Assembly: GCA_025331125.1 (NCBI GenBank)
Contig: JAOALB010000073.1
Coordinates: 186,001-250,000, forward strand
Source of the DNA: Mycogone perniciosa
Taxonomy: Eukaryota; Ascomycota; Sordariomycetes; Hypocreales; Hypocreaceae
Reading direction: 5' to 3'
DNA length: 64,000 nt
Part shown: one piece after another, positions 43,928 to 55,203 of the stretch
Layout of the letters: every line of letters begins with the position of its first letter
Numbering within the stretch: the first letter of the stretch is position 1
The notes under the pieces: generated by a model
What the model was told of the DNA's origin: nothing
What the model saw: the letters and a program-made list of their open reading frames with translations, nothing else
Database searches by the model: none
Program-made: the position numbers and the translations under genes

Positions 43928-45866
43928 TCAGAGGACCAAGTCAAGAGTGTACAGATAATCCAAAGAATCGCCAGTTGTCTGGCGGTCGCGATATTTTGCA
44001 ACAGCCAGCTTTGCCCTCTCATTTAATTGACAGCAAGTTGAAAGAATATTTATTGACGCGGTCTCTCCGTTTGAATCCGTAAGGCGTTTCTGGAGGAGTG
44101 ATATAGCTGCTTCGATGCACTGCGAGTCAGAGTCAATCTGGTCGTGTAGCATGTGCTCAGATACCGTCAGATTGTTTGCAATAAGAATTATGAGAGCAGA
44201 TTGATGCGCGCATGCGGTACTCCTACATCTTGTTAATAATACTGCTCTGTAATATCTCTGTCGTGCAAATTGATCAACATACCAAAGCACTGCTGACGGA
44301 CCATGACCGACTAGGCGGACCAGTCCCATACACATCCTCGCTGCTTCAACAAAGTTGGACCAGTTTGGCGGCAAAAGCTTGACATTATCCTGTAGCTGAG
44401 ACGCTGAAGATTCGTTATGGCTGATGATTCGGTCGCTGAACTCTGTCAGGCGCTGTATCCAGTCGGGATAGCGGCCGTGTACTCGATGCACCATGAAGTA
44501 GCGAAGAAAATATGCACAGTGCAAAGGCACAAGATGTCGCAAGACATTTTCTGATGTATAGTTGGCAAGGTCATCGGCGCGGAAACCCTTTGGAATACTG
44601 TTGCGCCAGCCTTCGAGCAGCCGCGTCAATTTGTCCGCCGCTGCTTGTTGCTGATCGGCAGACAGCTTACCGGCTCTGACAGAGTATGTAAGATCATACA
44701 ACCTGCCTTGTATTTGAGAAAGTTGGATCCGGAGATGAAAAATACTGACTTGTGCACCGTCTGGCAGAGACAGGACGTCTGTTGTGTCGTCTCCATTGCT
44801 GAAAGTCGGAACATCTGCCTCCATGTCGTTATCCTGAAGCATGTAGGGTTCCACAGCTCGTGTGGAAATGTCTCGGTCTAGGATATATATAATCCAGAGC
44901 AATCTCCCCTTCTGAGTAGCAACTTCACAATCTGCATCGTGACGCCCTCTCTGGGTGTGAAGCTTCAGTCGATGGGCCAGCTTGACAGCGGTCGCGATCA
45001 GGACACCAGCATGATGCAGACTTGGAGTGCCGAGGAAAAAAATCACAAGGCCCAAGCAAACTTGGAGTCCTTGAATATTCTCTTCCCGAAGAACTAACCG
45101 GTTCAATACGGATTGCGCATTGCTGATGCACGTAGCTGCCAGCTCGTCATCATTGCTCGCGTCTGCGGAGGGAGTTTGCTGGAGGCTCAAGGCTAGTGCC
45201 ACATTTATCGACGCCCATGAGGCCTCATCTCGTTGGTTTGGATACAGGTTCCAGTTTTCCAGCATTTGAACAAACGTAGGGTGATGAAATAGAGGCATGG
45301 CAGGGTTCGCATTGGCGAAGTAGCTCCTCAGCAACTGAAAGACTTGGCTGCCTGGTGGCAACGCGAACTGCCTGCTGTCTGAGGATGACACTGAGTTTGT
45401 AGATGGCATAAATTCGTTCATCATCATAGATGATGAGGATTCGGAGTCCAGAACAGCTTCTGTAGAAAGTAGTCTCTCCCGTTCTATCGAAGTATGGCGG
45501 TCTGGTGTCTGGTGTCGTACTAGGCGTTCGATTGCCTCGAGGCGACTCTCAATATCAGCAAAACGACCTTCATGAGAACTTTCATGATTTTAGCATCAAT
45601 TACACAAAAATTTATCTAGTATTACTCACACGTCCTGCGACTTTGATATGGCCTTCTTTCCAGTTAGACCCGGAGTCCATGTACACGATATGTCATTTCC
45701 AGCACAGAATGAACACTTGGGCGCCTTGCCGTCGCATTTAATTTTCCTGCGACAGCAGACATCGCAGGCCTAGCAACTGTTGTAAGCATATGTACTTTGC
45801 CCATTTTTTCGGACTGCGATATACCGTTCTTCTTCCGACTTTTCTGCGCATCCTCGATTCGGTCAT
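43928..45866 (-). CDS. Zn2Cys6 fungal-specific transcription factor
   Basis: Four exons on the minus strand: 45866-45825, 45769-45630, 45578-44283 and 44222-43928, total 590 residues. The zinc cluster is split by the first intron right before its first cysteine: ACDVCCRRKIKCDGKAPKC then SFCAGNDISC. A short coiled-coil linker follows (RFADIESRLEAIERLV), then the Fungal_trans middle-homology domain from about residue 130, with YFANANPAMPLFHHPTF and GRLLWIIYILDRDISTR. The third intron (60 nt, GTATGT/GTAG, inside SAVLW) is open in frame, so a slightly longer readthrough protein of 610 residues is possible. As the nearest regulator to the NmrA-like and GMC oxidoreductase genes it may control them; that is inference from position only. 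Confidence 0.87.
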
Positions 45867-46998
45867 GGTGAGGCCCCAGCGTGGAGTCCAAACGCCCTCA
45901 ACTATAAAGACTCGGTGTGTCTAACAAGATGCGTTGAGATGCCGCATCCAAGTATAGGTATAAGGTAGATACAGCGTGTGTGGAGATAAATGCTTCGAAG
46001 GCGTACTTACTAGGATTGTTAATTATTCGCAACGCGTGTCGTCTGTACTTGAAAGACGGAGTCAGGCGGAGTTAGGGCGGGCATAATTTTTAAGCATTCG
46101 GCAAGAACACAATAGAAGTGATCTAATAAGTACGGAGTACAGTTTAATATATTATATTTCAAATAAAAGGGTAATTACTTCGTACTTGATAAAATATTCG
46201 CTCGGAATTAAATTAATATATATTAAAATATATATCATTGGTAATATTTGTAGACAGTTATCAACATCTTTTGAGATCAAGGATCGGCGGCGGCCAGCAT
46301 CACCCCAACTCCCCGCGGTTACTCGACGGGTTGACTATAGAGGCCGGGCCGACTAACTGTACAGCCCCTGGCTTCCAGCAGACAGTCAGTCGGCCCGGCC
46401 GATACATTTAACCCGCCGAGTATTACTACGTAGTAGCTAAGCCCTATTACTAGTATAATTTTAATCGCAACTGCCTAGCTCTATACGGAGTTCCGCGAGT
46501 CAAATGGCCGCCGATCAATAAGTCAGTCAGATAGTATAGGCCATTATATTTGCTTTGATTGCTCGAAGAGCAGCGCTGCCCCACGGCTGAGGAGGTTGGC
46601 GTTACGGATGAAGAGGTCATGGAGTACGAGACACTGGCAGAAATCATTGCGGCCATGTGTGTGTTTAAAAAAACGGACTGAAGCTAACTAGGCGGCACAA
46701 GTATCAACTACAGATCAACAGTTAGTGGAATCATCGGTGGATTGGAAATGATTGAATTCGACACCCTTGCTGATCCCAAGTTAGGTGGGAAAAGCTGCTG
46801 TTTAAATACATAAAAACCTGCTAACTAATTGATCCCGACCATCCGGGTCCTTGAACAAGATAACCGAGTTGTTATAATTTTGTCATAGACTTACAGATCT
46901 GGCTGTTGTTGCAAGCTAGTTAGGAATGAAGGAGTATTCGTTGGAATAAAAGAATGTGCTGCGATACGGAACTATCCGTTACTGAGGTTGACAACAAG
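45867..46998. other. AT-rich spacer with a long hairpin
   Basis: Contains the promoter of the regulator, an AT-rich patch (46,135-46,260), a GC-rich imperfect hairpin (listed separately), and a short + strand frame ending at 46,679 (EEVGVTDEEVMEYETLAEI) that looks acidic and protein-like but has no family match I know. Confidence 0.5.
46320..46422. repeat. Imperfect inverted repeat / hairpin, ~41-bp arms
   Basis: Left arm 46320-46360 (core CCGGGCCGACTAACTGT) and right arm 46382-46422 (core ACAGTCAGTCGGCCCGG) are reverse complements, with about 34 of 41 positions paired and a 17-bp core with one mismatch; the loop is about 21 bases. It is GC-rich inside AT-rich flanks. A PALINDROME-like TACTACGTAGTA follows directly. 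It may be a small non-autonomous element (MITE) or paired terminal repeats of one. Confidence 0.65.
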
Positions 46999-48101
46999 CT
47001 ACACCTCCACCTTCAAATCCAATGGTGAGCCTGAAGTTGGGGCTCCGCCAGTCTTTGTAAGATCCACTGTGGCCGCCGTTGCACCATCCAAGTCCTCCAC
47101 TGGCAACCCGAGAACTTCGTTATGAACCTTGTGCTGGTAGTTGGCAGGGCAATTAGGGAAAAAGATGCGAGAGTAAAACACCTTGGCAAAGCCTTTGGGG
47201 TCGCCCTTTGCAACCCCAGCCCTGCCGTCCTCGACACGCTTTGCAGTGCTCTCGTATTTGATATCCCAGTCAGCATCAGTGGTCTCCGTAACACGCTGGA
47301 GGCTGTCTAGCATCTCACGCTGGTTGACATTGAAGCTGGAGACGTAAAGCGGCTTGTTCCGAAATTGCTGTAGAGTCGGCGATGTGTCGTTCTCATCCTC
47401 TGGCATCTCCTTGAGACTGAGTAATGCTGCCACGGCCCGTCCACACTGTGTCCAGGTGGTAGTGACAACACGAGCCTTTCCATCGTCAAATATGATGACT
47501 TGCCTCTTTTTGATGTCGAAGCCAAACCACTCGGTTGAGCGGGATAAGCTAAACTCGAACCAAAAGCTCGTCACAAGCATGGTCCATGCAGAGAAACCGA
47601 CGCGCTCAATCTCCGTCAGCAGTGGCCTCACGATCGGTCCAATGCCGAGCTCGTCGCCAAGGGCCTGGTTGGCCACCACAACGTCTGACGAGTAGAGGTT
47701 GGGCATGATGTGCGGCACCTTGGCTTTGGCTGCGGCCTGGACGATCTTGTGGTGTGTTTCATTTCCGGCAGCGTAGGCCAAGGTGATGATGAGAAACTGC
47801 TGGCCCTCCAGTGCAGACACAAGGGACGCTTCATCATCGTAGTCCACAACGGCGACTTGAACACCCTCGGGGAATTCGTTCCCGCTGCCTTTACGGGTAA
47901 GTGCCGTGATGGTATGCTTGTTGGTTTTGAGCAGTTCCTGGGTCATGTATTGCCCTAGTTGCCCTGAAGCCTGTTGAGCGTCAGTAGAAGAACACTAGTG
48001 GGTTTCGGAGTCTGGGATGGGCTCACCCCCACGATGGCCACTCTCTCGATGCGGTTCGTGAAGCCATGGGGTTGATTTCTTGCACATGCTGTGGCAGACA
48101 T
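46999..48101 (-). CDS. NmrA-like / isoflavone-reductase-family NAD(P)-binding protein
   Basis: Two exons on the minus strand (48101-48027, 47970-46999) give 348 residues. The Rossmann start VAIVGASGQLGQY (GxxGxxG) is created exactly by the splice. It is followed by a basic strand end (ITALTRKGS) typical of NADP preference, VQVAVVDYDDEASLVSALEG, and a long C-terminal substrate region (KPLYVSSFNVNQREML). NmrA-like proteins are either atypical SDR reductases or redox-sensing regulators; these two uses cannot be separated here, though length and the substrate domain favour a reductase-like fold. The gene shares an intergenic region of about 1.1 kb with the divergent GMC oxidoreductase gene, so co-regulation is possible. 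Splice borders GTGAGC/ACAG are good. Confidence 0.87.
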
Positions 48102-49200
48102 CCTGAATGTCTACTTTGTTTTGAAAGTGTCTGAAGATTGGTGCAGTGAAACGATGATTGATGTAAATCTAGTGCGACTGCTGAATGAGAGCAGGGAAGA
48201 GTACCGGATGAGTAGCATATATTTAAATGCCTGAAGTTTCGCATCAAATCCCCTGTTTTACAAATAATCACTTCGTCATCGTCATAGATGGTGGTAGTAG
48301 AATTGCTAGTCATTTGTAATGGCGGAGTCCGACTGACCTCCATTGAAATCGCCCCCTGACCAACCATCTCAACCAACCGTCTTAGACGATGGTGGTAACA
48401 TTCTTGCTGACTGTGACAATGAAGTCCGCAGCGCCATTCGAAGTCGGCCTAACTAGTCCTCGGACTTGAACATATGCATCAATTCTTGAATACAATAGAT
48501 CCGAAGGGGCATATTTTGCGCAGTATTATTAATTGGCTTGCTAATGACGGACTTCGAGGGGGGATGATGAAGCAATGTGACCATGCAAAACGATGCAATT
48601 GGGTGGATGAGAAATCGACGTCCGTTTGAAGTCTCAATAAGTGTCTACAAATATCGCCAATATTGTATATATTGTAATATATATTGATTGACTTGAACTT
48701 TATGTTTTATTCGTTTAAACTATTTCCTTAGAAGTCTAATTATATCTATTCAATTCTGCTTATATTATACTTTTACTCAATTATTTACAATACTTTTTAT
48801 TCTGACTCTATTACGCTTTCCTTTATAAATATATATATTGGCAATAATCACCAATCCTAGTTAATGCCCTTTCTGGGCATATATCCATATACACTACTTT
48901 GTATCCATTCCCTCCCTATCTGTACCTATTGCCACGGGCCATCTATATGCAGCGCCAATAGCTGAGACCTTGCTGCAGCTAGTCCGAGACGGAGCCCTTA
49001 TTCGGCATGATGGCGCTTTGTCTTGCACCTTGGTCAGGTTGCTCATTATTACTAATTGCCGGAGTTTCGGATTCCGCTTACCTCCATACGAATAGCGGGC
49101 CGACATCAAATAGAAACGTATCTATACGAAGTACAAAAGGTACAACTTGGCTCAATCCTTCAGTTATCTTTCAAGACCAACCTGTAGACTGACAACAGAC
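48102..49200. other. Divergent promoter region, NmrA-like / GMC oxidoreductase
   Basis: Shared upstream region of two divergent genes. The middle (48,640-48,890) is very AT-rich; one TACGAAGTAC motif lies near 49,127. No CGG-N-CCG-type Zn2Cys6 site stood out on reading. Confidence 0.5.
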
Positions 49201-51410
49201 ATGTCGGCACAAGCTGCATTCGACTTCATAATTGTCGGTGGTACGTGTTTAATCCTCTGCCCCGGCTGATCCGCCAATAATCGCTCTGGTGTCGGAATCA
49301 CTCTACTGACAAGCTTCGTTTATCGTCTTTTAGCCGGCACAGCCGGTGCTGTCATCGCCTCCCGGTTAGCCAAGAGCCAGAAAGCGCCTCGCGTGCTTCT
49401 CCTCGAGGCGGGCGAGGCCGACGTCAGCTTGATCAATCGCGCTGCGGGTGAACGGCTCACATTCTGGTCAGCGGATGACGCTGCCAAGTTCAACTATCGC
49501 TACAAGACAGTACCCGAACCCCATCTGAATAATCGCAAGATTATCTATGATCGCGGCCGTGGATTGGGTGGCTCAACAGCCATTAATATCTGCGTTTGGG
49601 ATTACGGTCGTCGGGAGGAGATGGACGAATGGGCGAGACTCGTGGGCGATGATGCTTGGAGTTGGGACAGTACGGTGGCTAGGATGAAGAAAGTACGCAC
49701 CGGCTATTGCGAACTGTCGTTGCATGAGCAGCACTGACTGTTGAGGGTTTAGATCGAGACGTTTCACGACGATACACCTGCAGAGCTCCGCGACTACGTC
49801 GCTATTGATATGGCAAATCACGGCTCAGATGGGTTCGCTAATATTTTCTCGCCAAGTTCTTAGGAAATGACGTTTCTAACTCCCCACAGACCCGTCGACG
49901 TTACTTGTCCAAAGACGTGGGCCCCTGGCTTGAAATTACTACTTGACGGAGCGAAGGAGTACGGTGTGAGTGATGAATGAAAAGGAAAATTCTCTATCAA
50001 GCTGACCTTCTAGTTCCCCATGCTTCCAGATCAGTACTCAGGAGACCTTGGATTCGGCATTCCCGCAGCTACGACTTTCAATGGTCTGCGTGTGACAGCT
50101 AATACAGCCTACCTAGCCACCCCCCCTTCAAACCTGACTATCAAGACTAGCTCCATTGTTGCTCAGGTATTGTTCGAGGGAAAGAAAGCGATCGGTGTAA
50201 AGCTGATTGACGGCAATGAATGTTTGTACCATGTCTCAAGACACCTTGAACTAGTGGGACAATTTAGTTATGCTGACGATGAAAGATTTCGCCTCTAAAG
50301 AAGTCATCATATCTGCAGGAGCTATCGATACGCCCAAGATCCTTCTGCTGTCCGGTGTCGGTCCTTTGGACGAGCTCGAGAAACACAACATTCCGGTCAC
50401 TGTAGCTATCCCAGGGGTAGGGCGAAACCTACGAGATCGTCCCTTAAGCAGGCTGCGGGCTTCCCTCAAACCTGGCACGATTCCAAACGTGAGTTTGGAA
50501 GACGTGGGGAAGTGGAAATCGCAATGGACTAGAGACCAGACAGGTCCCCTGGCGTTGGACACCTCTCTACTAGCAGTGGGCTACTTTCAAGTTGATAACT
50601 TGTCGAAGTTTCCCGAGTTTCAAAAGCTTGACAGATCGACCCAGGAATTCCTAACACGCTCACAGACAGCTTCCATCGAGTTTGGATTAGTAAGTGATTC
50701 CCCATGGGTTCCCTTCACTTGCGCGCTTTGTCGAGGTCAATGCTAATCACTGAGACATGAAACTAAAGGGCATGTTTCCTGTGCCAGCAGCTGAGATGTC
50801 CATTGTTCAGGTGTCTGTCCTTTTGATGAACTCTCAATCTACAGGAAGAATCTTCCTCAAAAGCTCTGACCCTACTGAGCCTCCCGTCCTGGAGCTGAAC
50901 TATCTTCAACATCCGTACGACAGACGGGTCTTTATCGAGGGCGTGAGAAAGGCAATGGATTTCTTGTTGAACACCAACTTTCCAGTGGATAAACAAATTT
51001 CTGGCCCAAAAAGCACTTCTGACGAGGATATTCTAGTAAGTAATTCTTGATACTTGATATTCAAGGGTCCCGAGTTGATTTCAAGTTTTCGTAGCAATTT
51101 CTTCGAGAAGATCTAACAACATCCTGGCATGCGCTTGGCACTGTCAAAATGGGTAACATTGGCGATGATACCACTTGCGTAGATTCCGACTTCCGGGCTG
51201 CAGGGCTGCAAAACTTGCGCGTTGCGGACATGAGTGTCTGTCCTGTTGTTCCAAGGCGAGCAGGTCATAAAATCATTGGCAAGGATTACCATGGGAGCTT
51301 GTGCTAATCAGGTAAATAGCAATCACGTTCAGTCTACGGCGTATCTCATTGGTGAGGTAGCTGCCGAGAAATTAATCAAGCAATATGATTTACAAAGTCT
51401 TACTCTGTAA
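49201..51410 (+). CDS. GMC (glucose-methanol-choline) family oxidoreductase
   Basis: FAD-dependent alcohol oxidase/dehydrogenase family. Nine exons: 49201-49240, 49334-49692, 49753-49832, 49890-49965, 50014-50221, 50286-50689, 50769-51035, 51095-51255 and 51320-51410, giving 561 residues in one frame. Motifs: FAD-binding FDFIIVGAGTAGAVIASRLA with LLLEAGE, the first GMC signature YDRGRGLGGSTAIN, the second signature ISAGAIDTPKILLLSGVG, the catalytic HALGTVKMG histidine region and the C-terminal SNHVQSTAYLIGEVAAEKLI. No signal peptide, so probably intracellular. The last intron must use a GC donor (AG|GCGAGC) to reach the C-terminal motif; reading on instead ends in a stop after PRRAGHK. The substrate is unknown (aryl alcohols, choline and sugars are all possible). 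Confidence 0.87.
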
Positions 51411-52679
51411 GCTTTTTAAAAAGTTTGATTATGAATGGCTGCGGAAAATGTCCCCTGTAGACTGCGCGGAGTCGTTAATAGACTGTCCTGGTTGACACAA
51501 CACTTTTTCATTCATATCAATTGGTATCCTTTCTTTTATGCTTGCCGCGATGAGAAGAAGAGAAACTATGTAATGGAAGATCTGTCAAAGTCCCCAAATC
51601 GCTCAAAGCTCGTTCGTTACCATTCTTTCCATACCCTTTCAGGCCCATAAGATGCAGCTGCTATCTAGGATACTCCAATTTACTCTGCCGAGTATTCCAA
51701 TTATCGTCAACTGCAGTCGTGAATATGGTGACAGACCCCGCAAAATGGCTATAATAGCCTGTTTGCTTATTTCAATAGTCTGACAATCCTCCGCTACATA
51801 CCTTAGAGAAGCATGTAACCAACTACAAACGGTAACAGAGGACATCAGAACCAGGTACCATGGATCATAGTACGGCCATACTTGGAATCAACCATTGCCT
51901 GCGACAGCGTGGGATAGGCGATATCCTCCAGCACGTTCAGGACGCTGCCAAGTGCACACAAAATATACGGAAAGACATCGCAATCACCAAGAACTTCGTG
52001 GGATTGACCACGATGCATGCCCACCAGCAAGACCCAATCTCAGCCATGGCAAAAATGATTGGCACGAGTTCAGTGGGGGAGCAAATTGGCACCTCTCTCT
52101 ATCCAATCCTTTTATTTCCTTTAAATACTCCCAGCGAACTTGAAAATGGCTAGCAGGAGGGAGTGGTATTGCTAGAGTTCGCATTGGGGAATGCCAAGTT
52201 CCGCACCATCGTTTGGTTTTATGTAGTTGCCCGGGTCTGATTGATGGGTGGCGAATCTGCCCCGATTTCATTCATATTACAAGACCTTGCTGGCTATTTA
52301 TCCCTCAATATTGGATTTCCCACTGGGTTGTCCTAATGTTATCCTACGAATGTAGAGCGGCCTATGTCATAAGGTCGCCATCTATGCGCAGGACATCCAA
52401 TACGTCTTATAAAAAGATGGTGGGATTCATTAGGGTGTACTCCTTGATGTGGTCCAGCTACTATAAACTATGAAACAGCTCGAACCTTCTCCCAGGAGGT
52501 CATTCTCGATTGCTCGCTATCCCATCCATTAGCAGACTCAGCCCACACGGCAATATCACATCCATTCAAGAGCGTGGCGAAGGAGATGGTAGAAAGGCAT
52601 TTGCCAGACGCCCCTGATGTGGTTCATCCCACTCTTCTAGCACTGGAACCACCTATATGTTTTCCATTCGGGATCTCCC
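51411..52679. other. Spacer between GMC oxidoreductase and GRF-like gene
   Basis: No recognisable gene; ORFs are short and lack domains. It holds the 3' flanks of two convergent genes. Confidence 0.5.
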
Positions 52680-53369
52680 TTAGCAAATGCAGCGACGGCG
52701 CCGGAAGATCGATCTACGACCTCCCCCATGCTTTGGGCAGTCAAGGTTCGGTGATTTCGCAGCCACTGCTCTTTCAAGCTGTTCAATCTTAGTGTTCATG
52801 GAACTGATGTACTCATGCAGTTGACTTGTATCCGACGCAGATGAGCTAACATATGTCAACACAAGAGGCGACTCCAACACGACATGTAGCGGTACGTACG
52901 CAGTAAGCGCCGGAGAATCAGAGTACCCTAGTGGCTGAGAGTTGCCCCAAGCCCTGGATGGAGTTGCATCTAGCTCCACCGCATTATCCCCCATCTCGAT
53001 ATCCTCACGGAATGAGCACTCCCCAGACGAGCATGCGTACCACGCACTTGGTCGGCGTTTGTTAGTCTGGTTTCGGCGGCAAGGGTACCTGCACAAGCAT
53101 GGCGGGTTGTTGGCTAAGATGCCGCGGTCATCGTCCCAGGTTATGAAAATGCGGCGGTGGCCGGATTGGCAGTAGTAGAATGGACGTTGGGCGTTGCCTT
53201 TGTGGTTCGTGAGGTCAACAGTGTCACGAGTGGCAACACGGTTGCAGTATGGACAGATGGGAGGGTTAGGGAGGGGGAATCTGCGGGCCATCTTGGCGGA
53301 TGGAGGAGGATCGTTGTGGGTAGTAGGAGATTGGTCCCAGTTTCTGGCAGTTCTTGGGGGTGAGAACAA
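52680..53369 (-). CDS. GRF-like zinc-finger protein
   Basis: 229 residues as one open frame. The central region (about 35-122) has the fungal GRF-type pattern: PICPYCNRVA, GNAQRPFYYCQSGHRRIFITW, DDDRGILANNPPCLCRYPCR, then SAWYACSSGECSFRED. These Cys pairs with an aromatic strand form the single-stranded-nucleic-acid-binding GRF fold seen in APE2, TOP3A and many fungal proteins. A C-terminal helix (QLHEYISSMNTKIEQLERAV) may form a coiled coil. A 54-nt segment (52899-52846, GTACGT/GTTAG) has splice borders and removes VPLHVVLESPLV-type sequence without shifting frame, so the mature protein may be 211 residues. Met at 53291 (MARRFPLPN) is an alternative start. Confidence 0.75.
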   Translation of the reverse strand: MFSPPRTARNWDQSPTTHNDPPPSAKMARRFPLPNPPICPYCNRVATRDTVDLTNHKGNAQRPFYYCQSGHRRIFITWDDDRGILANNPPCLCRYPCRRNQTNKRRPSAWYACSSGECSFREDIEMGDNAVELDATPSRAWGNSQPLGYSDSPALTAYVPLHVVLESPLVLTYVSSSASDTSQLHEYISSMNTKIEQLERAVAAKSPNLDCPKHGGGRRSIFRRRRCIC

Positions 53370-55203
53370 GATGATGAGACGCGATAATACTTGGTTTGAT
53401 TAGAGAGATAGTAGGATGGATGAGTCTCAAGGGGCGATGTGGAGAATGGGGACATCGGCATGAATTAATAAAGATGCGCCCAGTACAGAGTAGAAAGGCA
53501 TTGGACGCATATGCGTTCGACGGCTGGCACGCACAACATTCAATATTCCAACAGGGGCCTTCCTGAGGCTGACAAGCTGACCAACCTTGACGTGCCTGCA
53601 AGTCAGCCTCGCAACAGGCATCTCTCAAGGGTGGTCCGTTCCGTCGATGAGCAGCGTTCAGACAATGACAACCCACGAGGATCAAGGGATAGGCCCTGTT
53701 CACGCCCACCCAGGGGGGATCTTGGCATGTCTCAACTAGGTAGTAACAGGCGATTTTGCCGCCATGATGCCCATAGCAAGGCCCATAGTAGGTAAAAATA
53801 GAGCTTTTAGCCCCTCAGTGTGCGTGGTGGGTTGGTCGGCAGGATGAGGGGTCAATATTGATAGATAATTCAACAACAAACGATACGTTGATTGGTCTAT
53901 ACTGGCTTCCTGTCCGACCTCCTGATGCCATTTTATCTGTGTGTTCCTTTCAACCCCAGAACACCATACTATGCAAATGGCCATCACACCCTAGTTATAT
54001 CGAGAAACTGATGACTGTTAGGAGTGAGGCAAGGATTGCAATGGCAACATGCAAACATAATATTATATCTTTTACACATCTATTGCTCGAATTTTACCAT
54101 TGGAGGCGGAGTGCAGAGTGCACCACCAGCCTGACTGGTTGATAAGGTTGATGACGCCAGCAAGCAGTTTCACTGCCTCGCATAATAACGGCAATAATGA
54201 TGTGGTGGTGCTCCGTATTTGGGGAAGCTTTTTTTGAGGGAATCTACTTCGTACTCCGTAACCTATGCTTAAATGCGTTTATGCGGAGGCGAGTGGAGAC
54301 TGGTCAACGGCGGCCCAACATATTGCGGCTGAATAGTGGCTTAAGCCTTGTGATTCGAGCCAGCCAGTCTGCGACGATTCTACAGAGTAACTCAGGCACA
54401 TACGGAGTATATGTATGTACTTCGTACGAAGTGGCTCTCGCTGAGTAACATACCAGACAGCTCATATCCTTGCAGGCGCATTAGAACCTTCCGTGCTTGT
54501 TAAGTTGACGGCGCCTGTCAGGTCATGCACATAGAACGACTTCTGATAACCCTGTTTATGCTTGAAATGACTTATGAATTTGCTTTTAAACATGAAATAA
54601 TACGCTAGCGAGAATCGGAATATCGCGATGATGGTGCCTCCATTTATCTGTTTGATGTTATCCTACTTGTATATTCTGCTAGTAAGACCGACCTGTGATA
54701 TACCACATCACGATTGTCTGATTTCCGTCCTCCATTACCCTGCATGATATTTTTGCATTCAACCGATGGCATTGTTTTTTTAAATAGATGTTTGTTTTCC
54801 CTCTCATCCACTCCGAAGGAAAGTGATCCTATTATAGGTCTAATTGACAGGTATCTGGAATAGAGCTGCCTCCCCATAAATGCACGATACCACGAGACAG
54901 CAGGCATTGTAATATCAACGGAATGGAAGCATTAACTGTTCCAAAATGCAAACATGAAGGGACAATTTCCCCAGTTGTTCACCATATCCATTAATTTTTA
55001 GCAAGTATTTAATAAAATACGGATGAATGAAGTAGTAATACTGGTTAGAATTGAGGTGATAGCGCTCAGAAAGCTCCCGCACGGCAATGCCCCACCAAAC
55101 TCTAGCCACTCTTGTCAGCTCGCCGTTTTCCTCCGATCCTCGGATCAAGCAAAGTTGACCTGTGACAACAACACACACAAAAAGCTGCAATTGTGTGCCC
55201 AAC
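53370..55203. other. Spacer between GRF-like and homoisocitrate dehydrogenase genes
   Basis: No gene recognised in 1.8 kb. It contains TACTTCGTACTCCGTAAC near 54,246 and a cluster of related motifs at 54,399-54,432. Confidence 0.5.

Noticed and set aside
46560..46680. Short acidic + strand frame (EEVGVTDEEVMEYETLAEI)
   Set aside because: Too short, no start or domain, in an AT-rich repeat context.
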